DNA from: Amycolatopsis rifamycinica
GTDB lineage: Bacteria > Actinomycetota > Actinomycetes > Mycobacteriales > Pseudonocardiaceae
Direction: 5' to 3'
Assembly (NCBI RefSeq): GCF_000695625.1
Contig: NZ_JMQI01000024.1
Location: forward strand, 124,001-188,000
Length of the DNA: 64,000 nucleotides
The notes under the pieces are model-generated. The model did not search any database, had not been told where the DNA came from, and saw only the letters and a list, made by a program, of their open reading frames with translations. Both the position numbers and the translations under genes were made by a program. Positions 1 through 7,905 of the stretch are shown here, piece by piece; within the stretch, counting starts at the first letter, position 1; every line of letters starts with the position of its first letter.

Positions 1-735
1 CGTTGGGTCGGTCCGGACAACTACGCCGCGCTGGCCCAGGACCCGCACTTCGCTCAGGCGGTCGGCAACACCGCGCTTTATACGGCGTTATACGTCCCGC
101 TCAGCATCCTGTTCGGGTTCCTGCTGGCGCAGGCGCTGAACCGGCGCATCCGGCTGGTCGGGGTCTACCGGACGCTCGTGTTCGTCCCGTTCGTACTGTC
201 GGCCACGGCCCAGGGCGTGCTCTTCTCGTTCATCCTCGACCCGCAGTTCGGCGCGGCCAACGCGCTGCTGCACCACCTCGGCGTGTCGCCGCAGGGCTTC
301 CTGACCGATCCGGCGCAGGCGCTGCTGGTGCTGGTCGGCATCACGCTGTGGAGCGGCACCGGCTTCTGCGTCGTGGTCTACCTGGCCGCGCTGCAGGACG
401 TCCCGCCGTCACTGGTCGAGGCCGCGCGGCTGGACGGCGCCGGGACGTGGCGCGTGCTGCGGCACGTGACGCTGCCCGCGGTCACCCCGGTGACGGTGTT
501 CCTGCTGCTGTGGCAGCTGATCACGTCGCTGCAGGTGTTCGACCTGGTCTACGTGACGACCAAGGGCGGCCCGCTCGGCTCGACGACGGTCATCGTCTAC
601 TTCGTCTGGGAGCAGGCGTTCAAGAACTTCACCGCCGGCTACGGCGCGGCGTCGGCCTACGTGCTGGCGCTGGCCCTGCTGGTGGTCGTGGTCGCCGTCC
701 GCCTGCTGCGCCGGCCGGGGAAGGCGCTGCGATGA
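1..735 (+). CDS. Carbohydrate ABC transporter permease (MalF type), 5' partial
   Basis: Membrane permease of a sugar ABC importer. The window opens inside the gene; the frame is open from base 1 and 244 residues are visible. The sequence alternates hydrophobic helices with the cytoplasmic EAA loop (EAARLDGAG, codons near 418) that docks on the ATPase, as in MalF/UgpA proteins. The stop overlaps the start of the next permease (ATGA at 732-735), so the two are translationally coupled. A TTA leucine codon at 88-90 is notable in such GC-rich DNA and could place the gene under the bldA leucyl-tRNA. The substrate-binding protein would lie upstream, outside the window; the GH4 gene downstream suggests an alpha-galactoside or alpha-glucoside substrate. 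Confidence 0.9.
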   Translation, partial: RWVGPDNYAALAQDPHFAQAVGNTALYTALYVPLSILFGFLLAQALNRRIRLVGVYRTLVFVPFVLSATAQGVLFSFILDPQFGAANALLHHLGVSPQGFLTDPAQALLVLVGITLWSGTGFCVVVYLAALQDVPPSLVEAARLDGAGTWRVLRHVTLPAVTPVTVFLLLWQLITSLQVFDLVYVTTKGGPLGSTTVIVYFVWEQAFKNFTAGYGAASAYVLALALLVVVVAVRLLRRPGKALR

Positions 736-1622
736 AGGCACAGCCGGCCCAGCCCGCCCGGCTCGACGTGTCCGCGACCCGCGCCGCGCTGCCCGTGCTG
801 CGCCGGCCCCGGCTGCCCTTCAGCCCCTGGCACCTGCTGCTCGTGCCGCTGGCGCTGGTGTTCGCGGCGCCCCTGGGGTGGCTGCTGCTCAGCTCGGTGA
901 TGAGCAACGCCGAGATCAACCGGTTCCCGCCCGCGCTGTGGCCGTCCCGGGTGGACTTCGCCGGGTACCGCTACGTCCTCGAGAACGCGCTGTTCCTGCG
1001 CTGGTTCACGAACTCGCTGATCGTCTCGGCGGTGACCGTCGTGTCGAACCTGCTGTTCGGCACGCTCGCCGGGTACGCGTTCGCGCGGATGCGGTTCACC
1101 GGCTCGCGGGCGCTGCTCGCGCTGATGCTCGCGACGATGGCGATCCCCTTCCAGCTCACCATGATCCCGACGTTCCTGGTGATGAAGCGGCTCGGCCTGA
1201 TCGACACCCTCGGCGCGCTCATCGTGCCGTCGCTGGTGACGCCGTTCGCGGTGTTCCTGCTGCGCCAGTTCTTCCTGTCGCTGCCCCGCGAACTCGAAGA
1301 GGCGGCGTGGATCGACGGCTGCTCGCGGCTGCGCGTGCTGTTCACCATCGTGGTGCCGCTGTCGCGGCCCGCGCTGAGCACGGTGGCCGTGCTGACGTTC
1401 CTCAGCACGTGGAACGACCTGACCTGGCCGCTGATCGCGGTCAACCACGACACGACCTACACGCTGCAGCTGGGGCTCACCACGTTCCAGGGCCAGCACC
1501 ACACGAACTGGGCCGCGGTGATGGCGGGCAACGTCATCACCGTGCTGCCCGTGCTGCTGGCCTTCCTCGGCGCGCAGAAGACGTTCGTCCAGTCGATCAC
1601 CTCCAGCGGGCTCAAGGGCTGA
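732..1622 (+). CDS. Carbohydrate ABC transporter permease (MalG type)
   Basis: Second permease of the same sugar importer, 296 residues, the usual size for MalG/UgpE proteins. A cytoplasmic N-terminus of about 30 residues precedes the first helix (WHLLLVPLALVFAAPLGW). The EAA motif EEAAWIDGCSRLRVLF lies near residue 195, and the C-terminus SSGLKG is typical of the family. The start is fixed by the ATGA overlap with the upstream permease. The longer frame upstream of 732 is only a shadow of that gene. No ATPase gene is present nearby; many actinobacterial sugar importers share one multitask MsiK-type ATPase encoded elsewhere, which would explain this. Confidence 0.93.
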   Translation: MKAQPAQPARLDVSATRAALPVLRRPRLPFSPWHLLLVPLALVFAAPLGWLLLSSVMSNAEINRFPPALWPSRVDFAGYRYVLENALFLRWFTNSLIVSAVTVVSNLLFGTLAGYAFARMRFTGSRALLALMLATMAIPFQLTMIPTFLVMKRLGLIDTLGALIVPSLVTPFAVFLLRQFFLSLPRELEEAAWIDGCSRLRVLFTIVVPLSRPALSTVAVLTFLSTWNDLTWPLIAVNHDTTYTLQLGLTTFQGQHHTNWAAVMAGNVITVLPVLLAFLGAQKTFVQSITSSGLKG

Positions 1623-1655
1623 CCCGCTTTCCCGCACCCCACCGATCGGATTCCC

Positions 1656-2966
1656 ATGCCTGTCAAGATCACCTTCGTCGGCGCGGGCAGCGTCGTGTTC
1701 ACCCAGGGCCTCCTGGCCGACCTGTTCGCCTACCCGGAGCTGGACGGCGTCCGCGTCGCCCTGCACGACATCGACCCGGAGCGGCTGGCGACCGCGCTCG
1801 CCGCGGCCCACCGGATCGCCGCCGCGCGCGGCGTCAAACCGGTGCTCACCGCGCACGCGGACCGCCGGGAGGCCCTGTCCGGCGCGGACTTCGTCGTGAA
1901 CATGGTCCAGATCGGGATGGCGGCGGCGACGCGCACCGACTTCGAGGTCCCGGCGCGCTACGGCCTGCGCCAGACCATCGGCGACACGCTCGGCATCGGC
2001 GGGATCTTCCGCGCGCTGCGGACGTTCCCGTTCCTCAAGGTGCTCGGGGACGACATCGCCGACGTCTGCCCCGGGGCGTGGCTGCTGAACTACACGAACC
2101 CGATGGCGATGAACGTCCAGTACCTGAGCGAGGCCACCGGGCTGACCCGGGTCGTCGGGCTGTGCCACTCGGTGTACTGGACCGTGCACGGGCTCGCCGA
2201 GCTCGTCGGGGTGCCGTTCGACGAGGTCACCTACGTCGCGGCCGGCGTCAACCACCAGGCGTGGGTGCTGCGGTTCGAGCACGCGGGCGCCGACCTCTAC
2301 CCGCGGCTGCGGGAGCTGGCCGAGTCCGACGGGCAGCTGCGGCGGCGCGTCCGGTTCGACATGCTGCGGCGGCTCGGCTACTACCCGACGGAGACCAGCG
2401 AGCACTCCGCCGAGTACGTGCCCTGGTACCTCAAGCACGACACCGAGATCGAGCGCCTGCGGTTGCCGATCGGGGACTACCTCGGCATCGTCGCGGAGAA
2501 CGAAGCCGAGTACGAACGGACCCGCCGGGCGCTCGCGGCGGACGAGCCGCTGCCCGTGGAAGGCACGGGCGAATACGCACCGCAGATCGTCCACAGCATG
2601 GTCACCGGCACCCCGCGGACCGTCTACGGCAACGTCGTCAACCGGGGCCTGATCGAGAACCTGCCGTCCGGCGGCGTGGTCGAGGTGCCGTGCCTGGTCG
2701 ACGGCACCGGCGTCCGGCCGACCCGGATCGGCGCGCTGCCGCCGCAGCTCGCGGCGCTCAACCGGACGTATCTGAGCGTCGACGAGCTGGTGGTGCGCGC
2801 GGCCGTCGAGAACGACCCGCACCACATCCGCCACGCGGCGATGACCGACCCGGCCACGGCGGCGGCGCTGCCGGTCGAGCGGATCTTCGAGCTGTGCGAC
2901 GACCTGGTCCGCGCCCACGGCGACCGGCTCCAGCCCGGGCTGCACGCCGTCCTCGGCAGTCGTTGA
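1656..2966 (+). CDS. Glycoside hydrolase family 4 (alpha-galactosidase/alpha-glucosidase type)
   Basis: Cytoplasmic NAD- and metal-dependent glycosidase, 436 residues, GH4 family. The N-terminal Rossmann motif is VGAGSVVF (residues 8-15). NYTNPM, GLCHS (Cys170, His171) and NHQAW (Asn199, His200) match the family's metal-binding and catalytic motifs, and DTLGIGGIF matches the substrate loop. GH4 enzymes cleave glycosides through a transient oxidation at C3. The gene follows the permeases after 33 bases, so import and cleavage of an alpha-glycoside are probably co-expressed. MelA-like alpha-galactosidase is the best guess; alpha-glucosidase or alpha-glucuronidase cannot be excluded by reading alone. 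Confidence 0.9.
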   Translation: MPVKITFVGAGSVVFTQGLLADLFAYPELDGVRVALHDIDPERLATALAAAHRIAAARGVKPVLTAHADRREALSGADFVVNMVQIGMAAATRTDFEVPARYGLRQTIGDTLGIGGIFRALRTFPFLKVLGDDIADVCPGAWLLNYTNPMAMNVQYLSEATGLTRVVGLCHSVYWTVHGLAELVGVPFDEVTYVAAGVNHQAWVLRFEHAGADLYPRLRELAESDGQLRRRVRFDMLRRLGYYPTETSEHSAEYVPWYLKHDTEIERLRLPIGDYLGIVAENEAEYERTRRALAADEPLPVEGTGEYAPQIVHSMVTGTPRTVYGNVVNRGLIENLPSGGVVEVPCLVDGTGVRPTRIGALPPQLAALNRTYLSVDELVVRAAVENDPHHIRHAAMTDPATAAALPVERIFELCDDLVRAHGDRLQPGLHAVLGSR

Positions 2967-2992
2967 CCACCGCGCTGGGCACTCCGTAGGTT
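2963..2992 (+). promoter_or_regulatory. Candidate promoter for the FAH-family gene
   Basis: TTGACC at 2963-2968, an 18-base spacer, then TAGGTT at 2987-2992 matches the actinobacterial TTGAC/TANNNT pattern. The -35 element overlaps the GH4 stop codon. The predicted start is near 2999, giving a leader of about 38 bases before the ATG at 3037. Confidence 0.4.
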
Positions 2993-3036
2993 CGGAACCG
3001 GACGTGGTCCAGTGCCGCCGAACGAGGAGGTCCGGG

Positions 3037-3912
3037 ATGAGCCACCTGGTGCGATTCACCGACGGAACCGGCGACGCCCGGGTCGGCGTGCTCACCGGCG
3101 AGCGGCTGCGGCCGCTCGCGGTGCCGTCGATGAGCGACCTGCTGCGCCGCCCTCTGGCGGAGATCCGCGAGCTGGTCGAGGCGGCCGGCGAGCCGGTGTC
3201 CGCGGCCGGGGCGCGCCTGCTGCCGCCGCTGGACGGTCGGATGGAGGTGTGGGCCGCCGGGGTGACGTACCTGCGGTCCGAGGAGGCCCGCCGTGAGGAG
3301 AGCGCCGACGCGGACGTCTACGCCCGGGTGTACCGCGCCCAGCGGCCGGAGCTGTTCTTCAAGTCGTCCGCGTGGCGCGTGGTCACCGACGGCGAGCCGA
3401 TCGCCATCCGCGCCGATTCGGCCAACAACGTGCCGGAACCGGAACTCGGCCTGCTGCTGACCGGCGCCGGGGAGACCGCCGGGTACGTGGTGGTCGACGA
3501 CGTCAGCTCCCGCAGCATCGAAGGCGAGAACCCGCTCTACCTGCCCCAGGCCAAGATCTACACCGGTTCGTGCGCGGTCTCGGCGCGGGTGCGGCCGGCG
3601 TGGGAGGTTCCGGACCCGCTGGCCCTCGCCCTCCGCATGCGCATCCTGCGCGACGGGCACGAAGTGTTCGCCGGCGAATCCGCCACGGCCCAGCTGAACC
3701 GCAAACCGGCCGAATTGGTCGAATACCTGTGGCGGGACAACGACTTCCCCGACGGCGCCGTGCTCTCGACGGGCACATCCGTGGTCCCGGGCCTCGATCT
3801 CGGGCTGCGGCCGGGAGACGTGGTCGAGATCGAGATCGAAGAGGTCGGCTCGCTGCGCTCCCCCGTGGTGCTGGGCGCGGAGGAGGTGCGCCGCGCGCTC
3901 GCCGCCCGCTGA
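3037..3912 (+). CDS. Fumarylacetoacetate-hydrolase family protein (sugar-acid dehydratase-like)
   Basis: A 291-residue FAH-fold protein. The start at 3037 is preceded by GAGGAGG at 3024-3030; the longer frame from 3004 lacks such a site. NVPEPELGLLL places metal-binding acids at Glu134 and Glu136, and SRSIEGENPLYLPQAK follows. The NPLYLPQAK stretch recalls 2-dehydro-3-deoxy-D-arabinonate dehydratase rather than fumarylacetoacetase, so a 2-keto-3-deoxy sugar acid is a plausible substrate. That assignment is inference from motif memory. It sits behind the glycoside import and GH4 genes but may have its own promoter. Confidence 0.85.
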   Translation: MSHLVRFTDGTGDARVGVLTGERLRPLAVPSMSDLLRRPLAEIRELVEAAGEPVSAAGARLLPPLDGRMEVWAAGVTYLRSEEARREESADADVYARVYRAQRPELFFKSSAWRVVTDGEPIAIRADSANNVPEPELGLLLTGAGETAGYVVVDDVSSRSIEGENPLYLPQAKIYTGSCAVSARVRPAWEVPDPLALALRMRILRDGHEVFAGESATAQLNRKPAELVEYLWRDNDFPDGAVLSTGTSVVPGLDLGLRPGDVVEIEIEEVGSLRSPVVLGAEEVRRALAAR

Positions 3913-3980
3913 CGGCCCGGCGCCCGCGAGCCCGCCCGGTCCCGGGCCGGCCGTCGCCGGTCAGCCGGCCCGCGAACGCC

Positions 3981-4007
3981 GGTTTGCCGCGCCGCCGGGT
4001 CGGGTAG
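3981..4007 (+). promoter_or_regulatory. SigB/SigF-type stress promoter upstream of STAS gene
   Basis: GGTTT at 3981-3985, a 16-base spacer and GGGTAG at 4002-4007 match the general stress sigma consensus of actinobacteria (GGTTT-N15-17-GGGTA). It lies about 110 bases before the STAS gene and reappears in similar form before the GAF-ANTAR gene. Confidence 0.5.
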
Positions 4008-4119
4008 CCCCCGACGACGGCCCGCATCGGGCCGACCGGCATCCCTGATCAAGGACGGTGTCCGCGATGACCGACAACTTCTCGAAGGGGCCCTGCGGCG
4101 GGTCGGGGAGGTGGCGGTC

Positions 4120-4533
4120 GTGAGGGAATCTTTCCGGCCGGAACGTCTGGAAGTGGCGCAGTCGCACCGGGATTCCGACGTGGTGATCCTGGTGCTCTAC
4201 GGGGAACTGGACGCCGGGACGGCACTGAAGCTGGAACAGGCGGCCGCCCAGCTGTTCGCCGCCGAACACCCGCCCGAGGTGCTGCTCCTGGACCTGTCCG
4301 GGCTGTCGTTCCTGTCCGTGGCCGGTGCGCGGGCGATCCACACCGTGCACGAGAGCTCCGGAACGTCGCGCGTGCGCGTGGTCACCGGCAACGGGCCGGT
4401 GGTGCGGGAGTTCCTGCACGCCACCCGCTTCGACGCGGTCCTGGACTGCTACCGCACCCGCGTCGGGGCGATCGCCGCGGGCAGCCGGGCCGAATTCGTC
4501 AGCCAGGTGAAGGCCATCTGGAACGCCGGCTGA
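4120..4533 (+). CDS. STAS-domain anti-sigma factor antagonist
   Basis: A 137-residue single STAS domain protein, the size of SpoIIAA/RsbV antagonists that titrate anti-sigma kinases. The order is typical: VVILVLYGELDAGTA near residue 20, then LLLDLSGLSFLSVAGARAI around residues 55-70. The usual phosphoacceptor context is D-S-S/T; here the loop reads SFLSVAG, so Ser in that loop is the likely site. GTG at 4120 is preferred because GGGGAGG (4105-4111) is well spaced from it; an in-frame GTG at 4111 overlaps that site. An 18-codon ORF (4067-4123) overlaps the start as GTGA and might couple translation. It probably works with the SpoIIE phosphatase downstream. Confidence 0.85.
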   Translation: MRESFRPERLEVAQSHRDSDVVILVLYGELDAGTALKLEQAAAQLFAAEHPPEVLLLDLSGLSFLSVAGARAIHTVHESSGTSRVRVVTGNGPVVREFLHATRFDAVLDCYRTRVGAIAAGSRAEFVSQVKAIWNAG

Positions 4534-4915
4534 CCACACCGCCCCGCGCGGAAGGCGGTCGACGGCGCGCGGCCTGACGTGCCGTCGGGCCGAACGGCGG
4601 CGCCGCGAGGAACGGGGTCCGCGAGCGGCCGTCGTCGAGCTGCCCGGCCCGGCCGGTTTCCGGCAGGGCTGCCACGGCGGTGTCGCGGGGCTCGGCATGT
4701 CGACTTGTCCACCCGGGTGCCCCTTCCCGGTCGGCCGCCTGGAGGCCCCGTACCTCATCGAGACCGGGCGCGTGCCGCCGTCGGCCGCGGCCCTCCCAGC
4801 CGGCCGTCAGCGGTGCCCGGCCGCGCGCACCGAGCTGGTCCGGTTGAGCGACGCGAAACCGGGTAGCCGCGCCGGACCAGGGCAGCAGACCCGAGCGCGG
4901 AGGGAGGCGCCGGCG
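4534..4915. other. Intergenic region, 382 bases
   Basis: No convincing gene. An open frame extends upstream of the GAF-ANTAR start to 4697, but its product is Pro/Arg/Gly-rich and no good ribosome site precedes its ATG. The right end carries the stress-type promoter described separately. Confidence 0.5.
4842..4866 (+). promoter_or_regulatory. SigB/SigF-type stress promoter upstream of GAF-ANTAR gene
   Basis: GGTTG at 4842-4846, a 14-base spacer and GGGTAG at 4861-4866 fit the looser GNNTN-N14-16-GGGTAY stress consensus. It lies 50 bases before the start at 4916. Two such motifs within 900 bases, both before stress-signalling genes, support the reading. Confidence 0.45.
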
Positions 4916-5671
4916 ATGACCTCGGATCTCCCGCGCGCGAGCGAACCGCCGGCGATCGAAGAGCTGACCGCCGGGCACCTGGCCGCGGTCTTCGCGCGGA
5001 TGTCCGGCTTGCTGCTGTCGGCCGAGAAGGTGGACACGGCCCTCAAGCTGATCACCGCGCTGGCGGTCGAGATGGTGCCGGGAACGACCGGCGCGGGCCT
5101 CAGCCTGCTGGACCGCGACGGTGCGCGGATGACCGCGGCGGCCACGGACGAGGTCGTCGAGCGGGCCGACGCGCTGCAGTACCGGCTCGGGCACGGCCCG
5201 TGCCTGACCGCGTGGGCGGACCGGGTGGTCGTCAGAGCCGACGATCTCGCGGTGGACGAACGGTGGCCTGCCTGGTCGCGACCGGCGGCCGAGCTGGGGT
5301 TGCGGTCGGCGTTGAGCGCGCCGCTGGTGGCCGGCCCCGAGCCGCTGGGCGCGCTGAAGGTCTACGCCGTTCCGCCCCACGCCTACGGGGAGCGGGAGGA
5401 GCACCTGCTCACCATGTTCGCGGCGCAGGCGGCCATGCTGATCGGCAACGTGCGGACCGCCCAGGACGCCGAGCGCGCCAGTGCCCACGTCGCGGAGGCC
5501 CTGCGGGGCCGGGAGGTCGTCGAGCTGGCCAAGGGCATCATCATGGCGCGGGACCGCGTGGACGAACGCGCGGCGCTGCTCACCCTGGCGCAGCTGGCCG
5601 GCCAGGAGCGCGCCACCGTCCGCCACACCGCCGAGCGCCTGGCCCAGTCCACCGTGCGACGGCTGCGATGA
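4916..5671 (+). CDS. GAF and ANTAR domain protein
   Basis: A 251-residue cytoplasmic sensor and regulator. An N-terminal GAF domain (about residues 20-165, including GPCLTAWADR) should bind a small ligand or partner. A C-terminal ANTAR domain (about 185-245: LRGREVVELAKGIIMARDRV) is an RNA-binding module that antiterminates by binding paired hairpins. The start at 4916 has AGGGAGG at 4901-4907. The next gene follows after 13 bases. GAF-ANTAR proteins are common in actinobacteria, and the neighbouring STAS and SpoIIE genes suggest a joint stress pathway. RNA targets cannot be deduced. Confidence 0.9.
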   Translation: MTSDLPRASEPPAIEELTAGHLAAVFARMSGLLLSAEKVDTALKLITALAVEMVPGTTGAGLSLLDRDGARMTAAATDEVVERADALQYRLGHGPCLTAWADRVVVRADDLAVDERWPAWSRPAAELGLRSALSAPLVAGPEPLGALKVYAVPPHAYGEREEHLLTMFAAQAAMLIGNVRTAQDAERASAHVAEALRGREVVELAKGIIMARDRVDERAALLTLAQLAGQERATVRHTAERLAQSTVRRLR

Positions 5672-5684
5672 GCGGTGGACTCCC

Positions 5685-7139
5685 GTGAAGGACGATCGGC
5701 AGGCCGAGCAGCAACGCAGCCTGGCGCTGGCGTTCAACCGGGCCGAGCTGTCCGTCGAGGACCTGTGGCTGCGGTACTTCGGGCTGGGCGGCGAGACGGG
5801 GTTCGTCGACGTCGACGCCTACCTGCACGGGTTGTCCGACCTGCCACCGCTGGAACGCGACACCCTCGCCCTCGCCGTCAACGAACGCCTGGACGAGCTG
5901 ACCTGGTCCCACCGGGCCGGCTTCAGCCGGGAGATCCGGGACAGCGTCCCGAGAACCGCGCCGTTCGCCGCGCTGGTGCGGCTGCTGGAGGGCACCGAAC
6001 TCGCCCCACCCGACCGGCTGGCCGGCGTGACGGCCGCCGCCGCCACCGCGCTCGGCGTGCGGATCGGCGTCTACCTCGTCGATCACGGCCAGCGCCGCCT
6101 GCACCCCCTCCCCGGCAGCGCGCCGGGACGCGAGGCGCTCGACGTCGACACCACCCTCGCGGGACGCGCGTTCCGGCAGATCCAGATCCTCCCGTCGGAG
6201 GCGCCCGGCCGGCCGCGCCTGTGGGTGCCGCTGCTGGACGGCGCGGAACGCCTCGGCGTCCTCGAGGTCGAGGCCGGCGAGGTCGACGACCTGTACGACC
6301 CCGGCCTGCGCGTCCAGTGCCGGTGGCTGTCCATGCTGCTCGGACACCTGGTCGTGCTGATGTCGCAGTACGGGGACGAACTGGACCGGATCCGGCTGCG
6401 GACCCGGCGGACGGTCGACGCGGAACTGGTGTGGTCGCTGCTGCCGCCGTTGACCGCCGGCGTCGACAGCTTCGTCGTGACCGGTGTCGTCGAACCCCGG
6501 GACAGCGTCAGCGGCGACGCCTTCGACTACGCGCTGTCCGAGACCACCGCGAGCCTGCTGGTGCTGGACGCGGTCGGGCACGACCTGCGCAGCGCCCTGA
6601 TCGCCGCCACCGCGCTGTCCGCCTACCGCAGCGCCCGCCGGGCCGGTCACGGCCTGTTCGAACAAGCCAGGCTGATCGACGAGACCATCGGCGGTCACTT
6701 CGGCGACGCCGCGTTCGCGACGGCCGTGCTGGCCGAACTCGACCTCACCACGGGGCGCCTGCGCTACCTCAACGCCGGCCACCCCCGTCCCCTGGTCATG
6801 CGCGCCGGGAAGATCGTCAAGCCGCTGGCCGCGGGCCGGTGCCTCCCGCTGGGCCTCGGGCTGGGTGAGCTGCGGGTCGGCGAGGAGACGCTGGAACCGG
6901 AGGACTGGCTGGTCCTCTACAGCGACGGCATCACCGAAGCCCGGGACCACACCGGCGAGTTCTTCGGCGAACCGCGCCTGCTGGACTTCCTGCGCCGCGA
7001 GGCCGCCGCGGGCAACCCGCCACCGGAAACCGCCCGCCGGCTCACGAAAGCCGTGCTCGCCCACCAGAACGGCGAACTGCAGGACGACGCCACCGTCCTG
7101 CTCGCCCGCTGGACGCGCCCGTCCCGCGTCACCCCCTGA
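5685..7139 (+). CDS. GAF-SpoIIE (PP2C-type) serine phosphatase
   Basis: A 484-residue RsbU-like phosphatase that would dephosphorylate a STAS antagonist and so release a sigma factor. An N-terminal region of unknown type (1-95) precedes a GAF domain (about 110-225) and the SpoIIE/PP2C domain (about 255-480). Metal-binding motifs are visible: SGDAFDY, DAVGHD, NAGHPRPL, YSDGITEARD and QDDATVLL. The GTG at 5685 is the first start after the previous stop and lies 13 bases downstream, so the genes probably form an operon. The natural substrate is the STAS protein at 4120-4533, an inference from position. Confidence 0.92.
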   Translation: MKDDRQAEQQRSLALAFNRAELSVEDLWLRYFGLGGETGFVDVDAYLHGLSDLPPLERDTLALAVNERLDELTWSHRAGFSREIRDSVPRTAPFAALVRLLEGTELAPPDRLAGVTAAAATALGVRIGVYLVDHGQRRLHPLPGSAPGREALDVDTTLAGRAFRQIQILPSEAPGRPRLWVPLLDGAERLGVLEVEAGEVDDLYDPGLRVQCRWLSMLLGHLVVLMSQYGDELDRIRLRTRRTVDAELVWSLLPPLTAGVDSFVVTGVVEPRDSVSGDAFDYALSETTASLLVLDAVGHDLRSALIAATALSAYRSARRAGHGLFEQARLIDETIGGHFGDAAFATAVLAELDLTTGRLRYLNAGHPRPLVMRAGKIVKPLAAGRCLPLGLGLGELRVGEETLEPEDWLVLYSDGITEARDHTGEFFGEPRLLDFLRREAAAGNPPPETARRLTKAVLAHQNGELQDDATVLLARWTRPSRVTP

Positions 7140-7146
7140 CGGTTCC

Positions 7147-7163
7147 GCGGGCCGACGGCCCGC
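7147..7163. terminator. Hairpin between convergent genes
   Basis: GCGGGCC, a GAC loop and GGCCCGC form a perfect seven-pair stem between the converging phosphatase and TetR genes. No U-tract follows, as is usual in these genomes. Confidence 0.45.
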
Positions 7164-7168
7164 CTGGC

Positions 7169-7810
7169 TCAGCCGCGTCCGCCGGCTTCCAGGGCCTGGT
7201 AGAGCTCCCGGGGCGGTGGCAGCCCCGGCAGCGGGCCGGTGTTGCCGGCGGCGCAGGCCTGCAGGAGGAAGCCGACGAGCCGGTCCGCCGCCGCGGCCAG
7301 TGCCGGGGTTCCGGCACGGGTCACCCCGGCCGTGGCCAGCATGATCAACGGCAGGTCGTGCGGGGAGAAGTCCGGGCGCAGGCCGCCCGCCTCCTTGGCC
7401 CGGCGCACCAGGCGGATGAACGCGCGCAGGCCGCGCTGGCGTTCCGATTCGAGGACCTCGACCCCCGGGAACATCGTCGTCAGCACCTGGCCGAACCCGC
7501 GGTCCCGCTGCGGGATGCGGCAGACGTACTCGATGAAGCCGCAGAACGCCCGCCACGGGTCGGGGTCGGCCGCCGCGGCGGCCGCGGTGTCCGCGTAGGC
7601 GGTCATCGAGGCGCCGAAGACGGCCGCGATCAGGTCTTCGCGCGCCGGGAAGTTGCGCGCCAGGGTCGCGATGCCGACGCCGGCGCGCCGGGCCACCTCG
7701 CTCATCGGCACGTCGATGCCGGTCTCGCCGAACGCCGCGGCCGCGGCGTCCAGCAGGCGACGGCGGTTGCGCGCCGCGTCCGCGCGGGGCCGCCGGGGGC
7801 CGGGTGCCAT
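7169..7810 (-). CDS. TetR family transcriptional regulator
   Basis: A 213-residue repressor. The N-terminal helix-turn-helix (about residues 12-58: RRRLLDAAAAAFGETGID, ARRAGVGIATLARNFP) is followed by a helical ligand-binding domain with no recognisable inducer signature. It is divergent from the flavin oxidoreductase gene, and the shared 95-base gap holds two copies of an inverted GGAAG/CTTCC motif. It therefore probably represses itself and the flavin oxidoreductase-isochorismatase operon. Confidence 0.9.
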   Translation of the reverse strand: MAPGPRRPRADAARNRRRLLDAAAAAFGETGIDVPMSEVARRAGVGIATLARNFPAREDLIAAVFGASMTAYADTAAAAAADPDPWRAFCGFIEYVCRIPQRDRGFGQVLTTMFPGVEVLESERQRGLRAFIRLVRRAKEAGGLRPDFSPHDLPLIMLATAGVTRAGTPALAAAADRLVGFLLQACAAGNTGPLPGLPPPRELYQALEAGGRG

Positions 7811-7827
7811 GGCTCACTCACCCCGAT

Positions 7828-7882
7828 CTGGAAGAGGTCTTCCGGATAGCGTACCGTAGCGGAAATGGAAGACCCCTTCCAG
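7828..7882. promoter_or_regulatory. Paired inverted operator motif in divergent TetR promoter
   Basis: CTGGAAGAGGTCTTCC at 7828-7843 recurs on the opposite strand as CTGGAAGGGGTCTTCC at 7867-7882 (one mismatch). Each copy is also an imperfect palindrome (GGAAGA/TCTTCC and TGGAAG/CTTCCA). Two operator copies in mirror orientation between the TetR gene and the oxidoreductase gene fit repressor binding at both promoters. Confidence 0.55.
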
Positions 7883-7905
7883 TTTTCGAGACGGCGGGAG
7901 CGGCG

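Noticed and set aside
657-3095. Long minus-strand open frame of about 812 codons opposite the permease and GH4 genes
   Set aside because: It is Arg/Asp/Gln/His-rich with no domain, and lies antisense to well-supported genes. It is a typical high-GC shadow frame.
4697-4915. N-terminal extension of the GAF-ANTAR protein
   Set aside because: The added residues are low-complexity, no ribosome site precedes 4697, and AGGGAGG is correctly placed for 4916.
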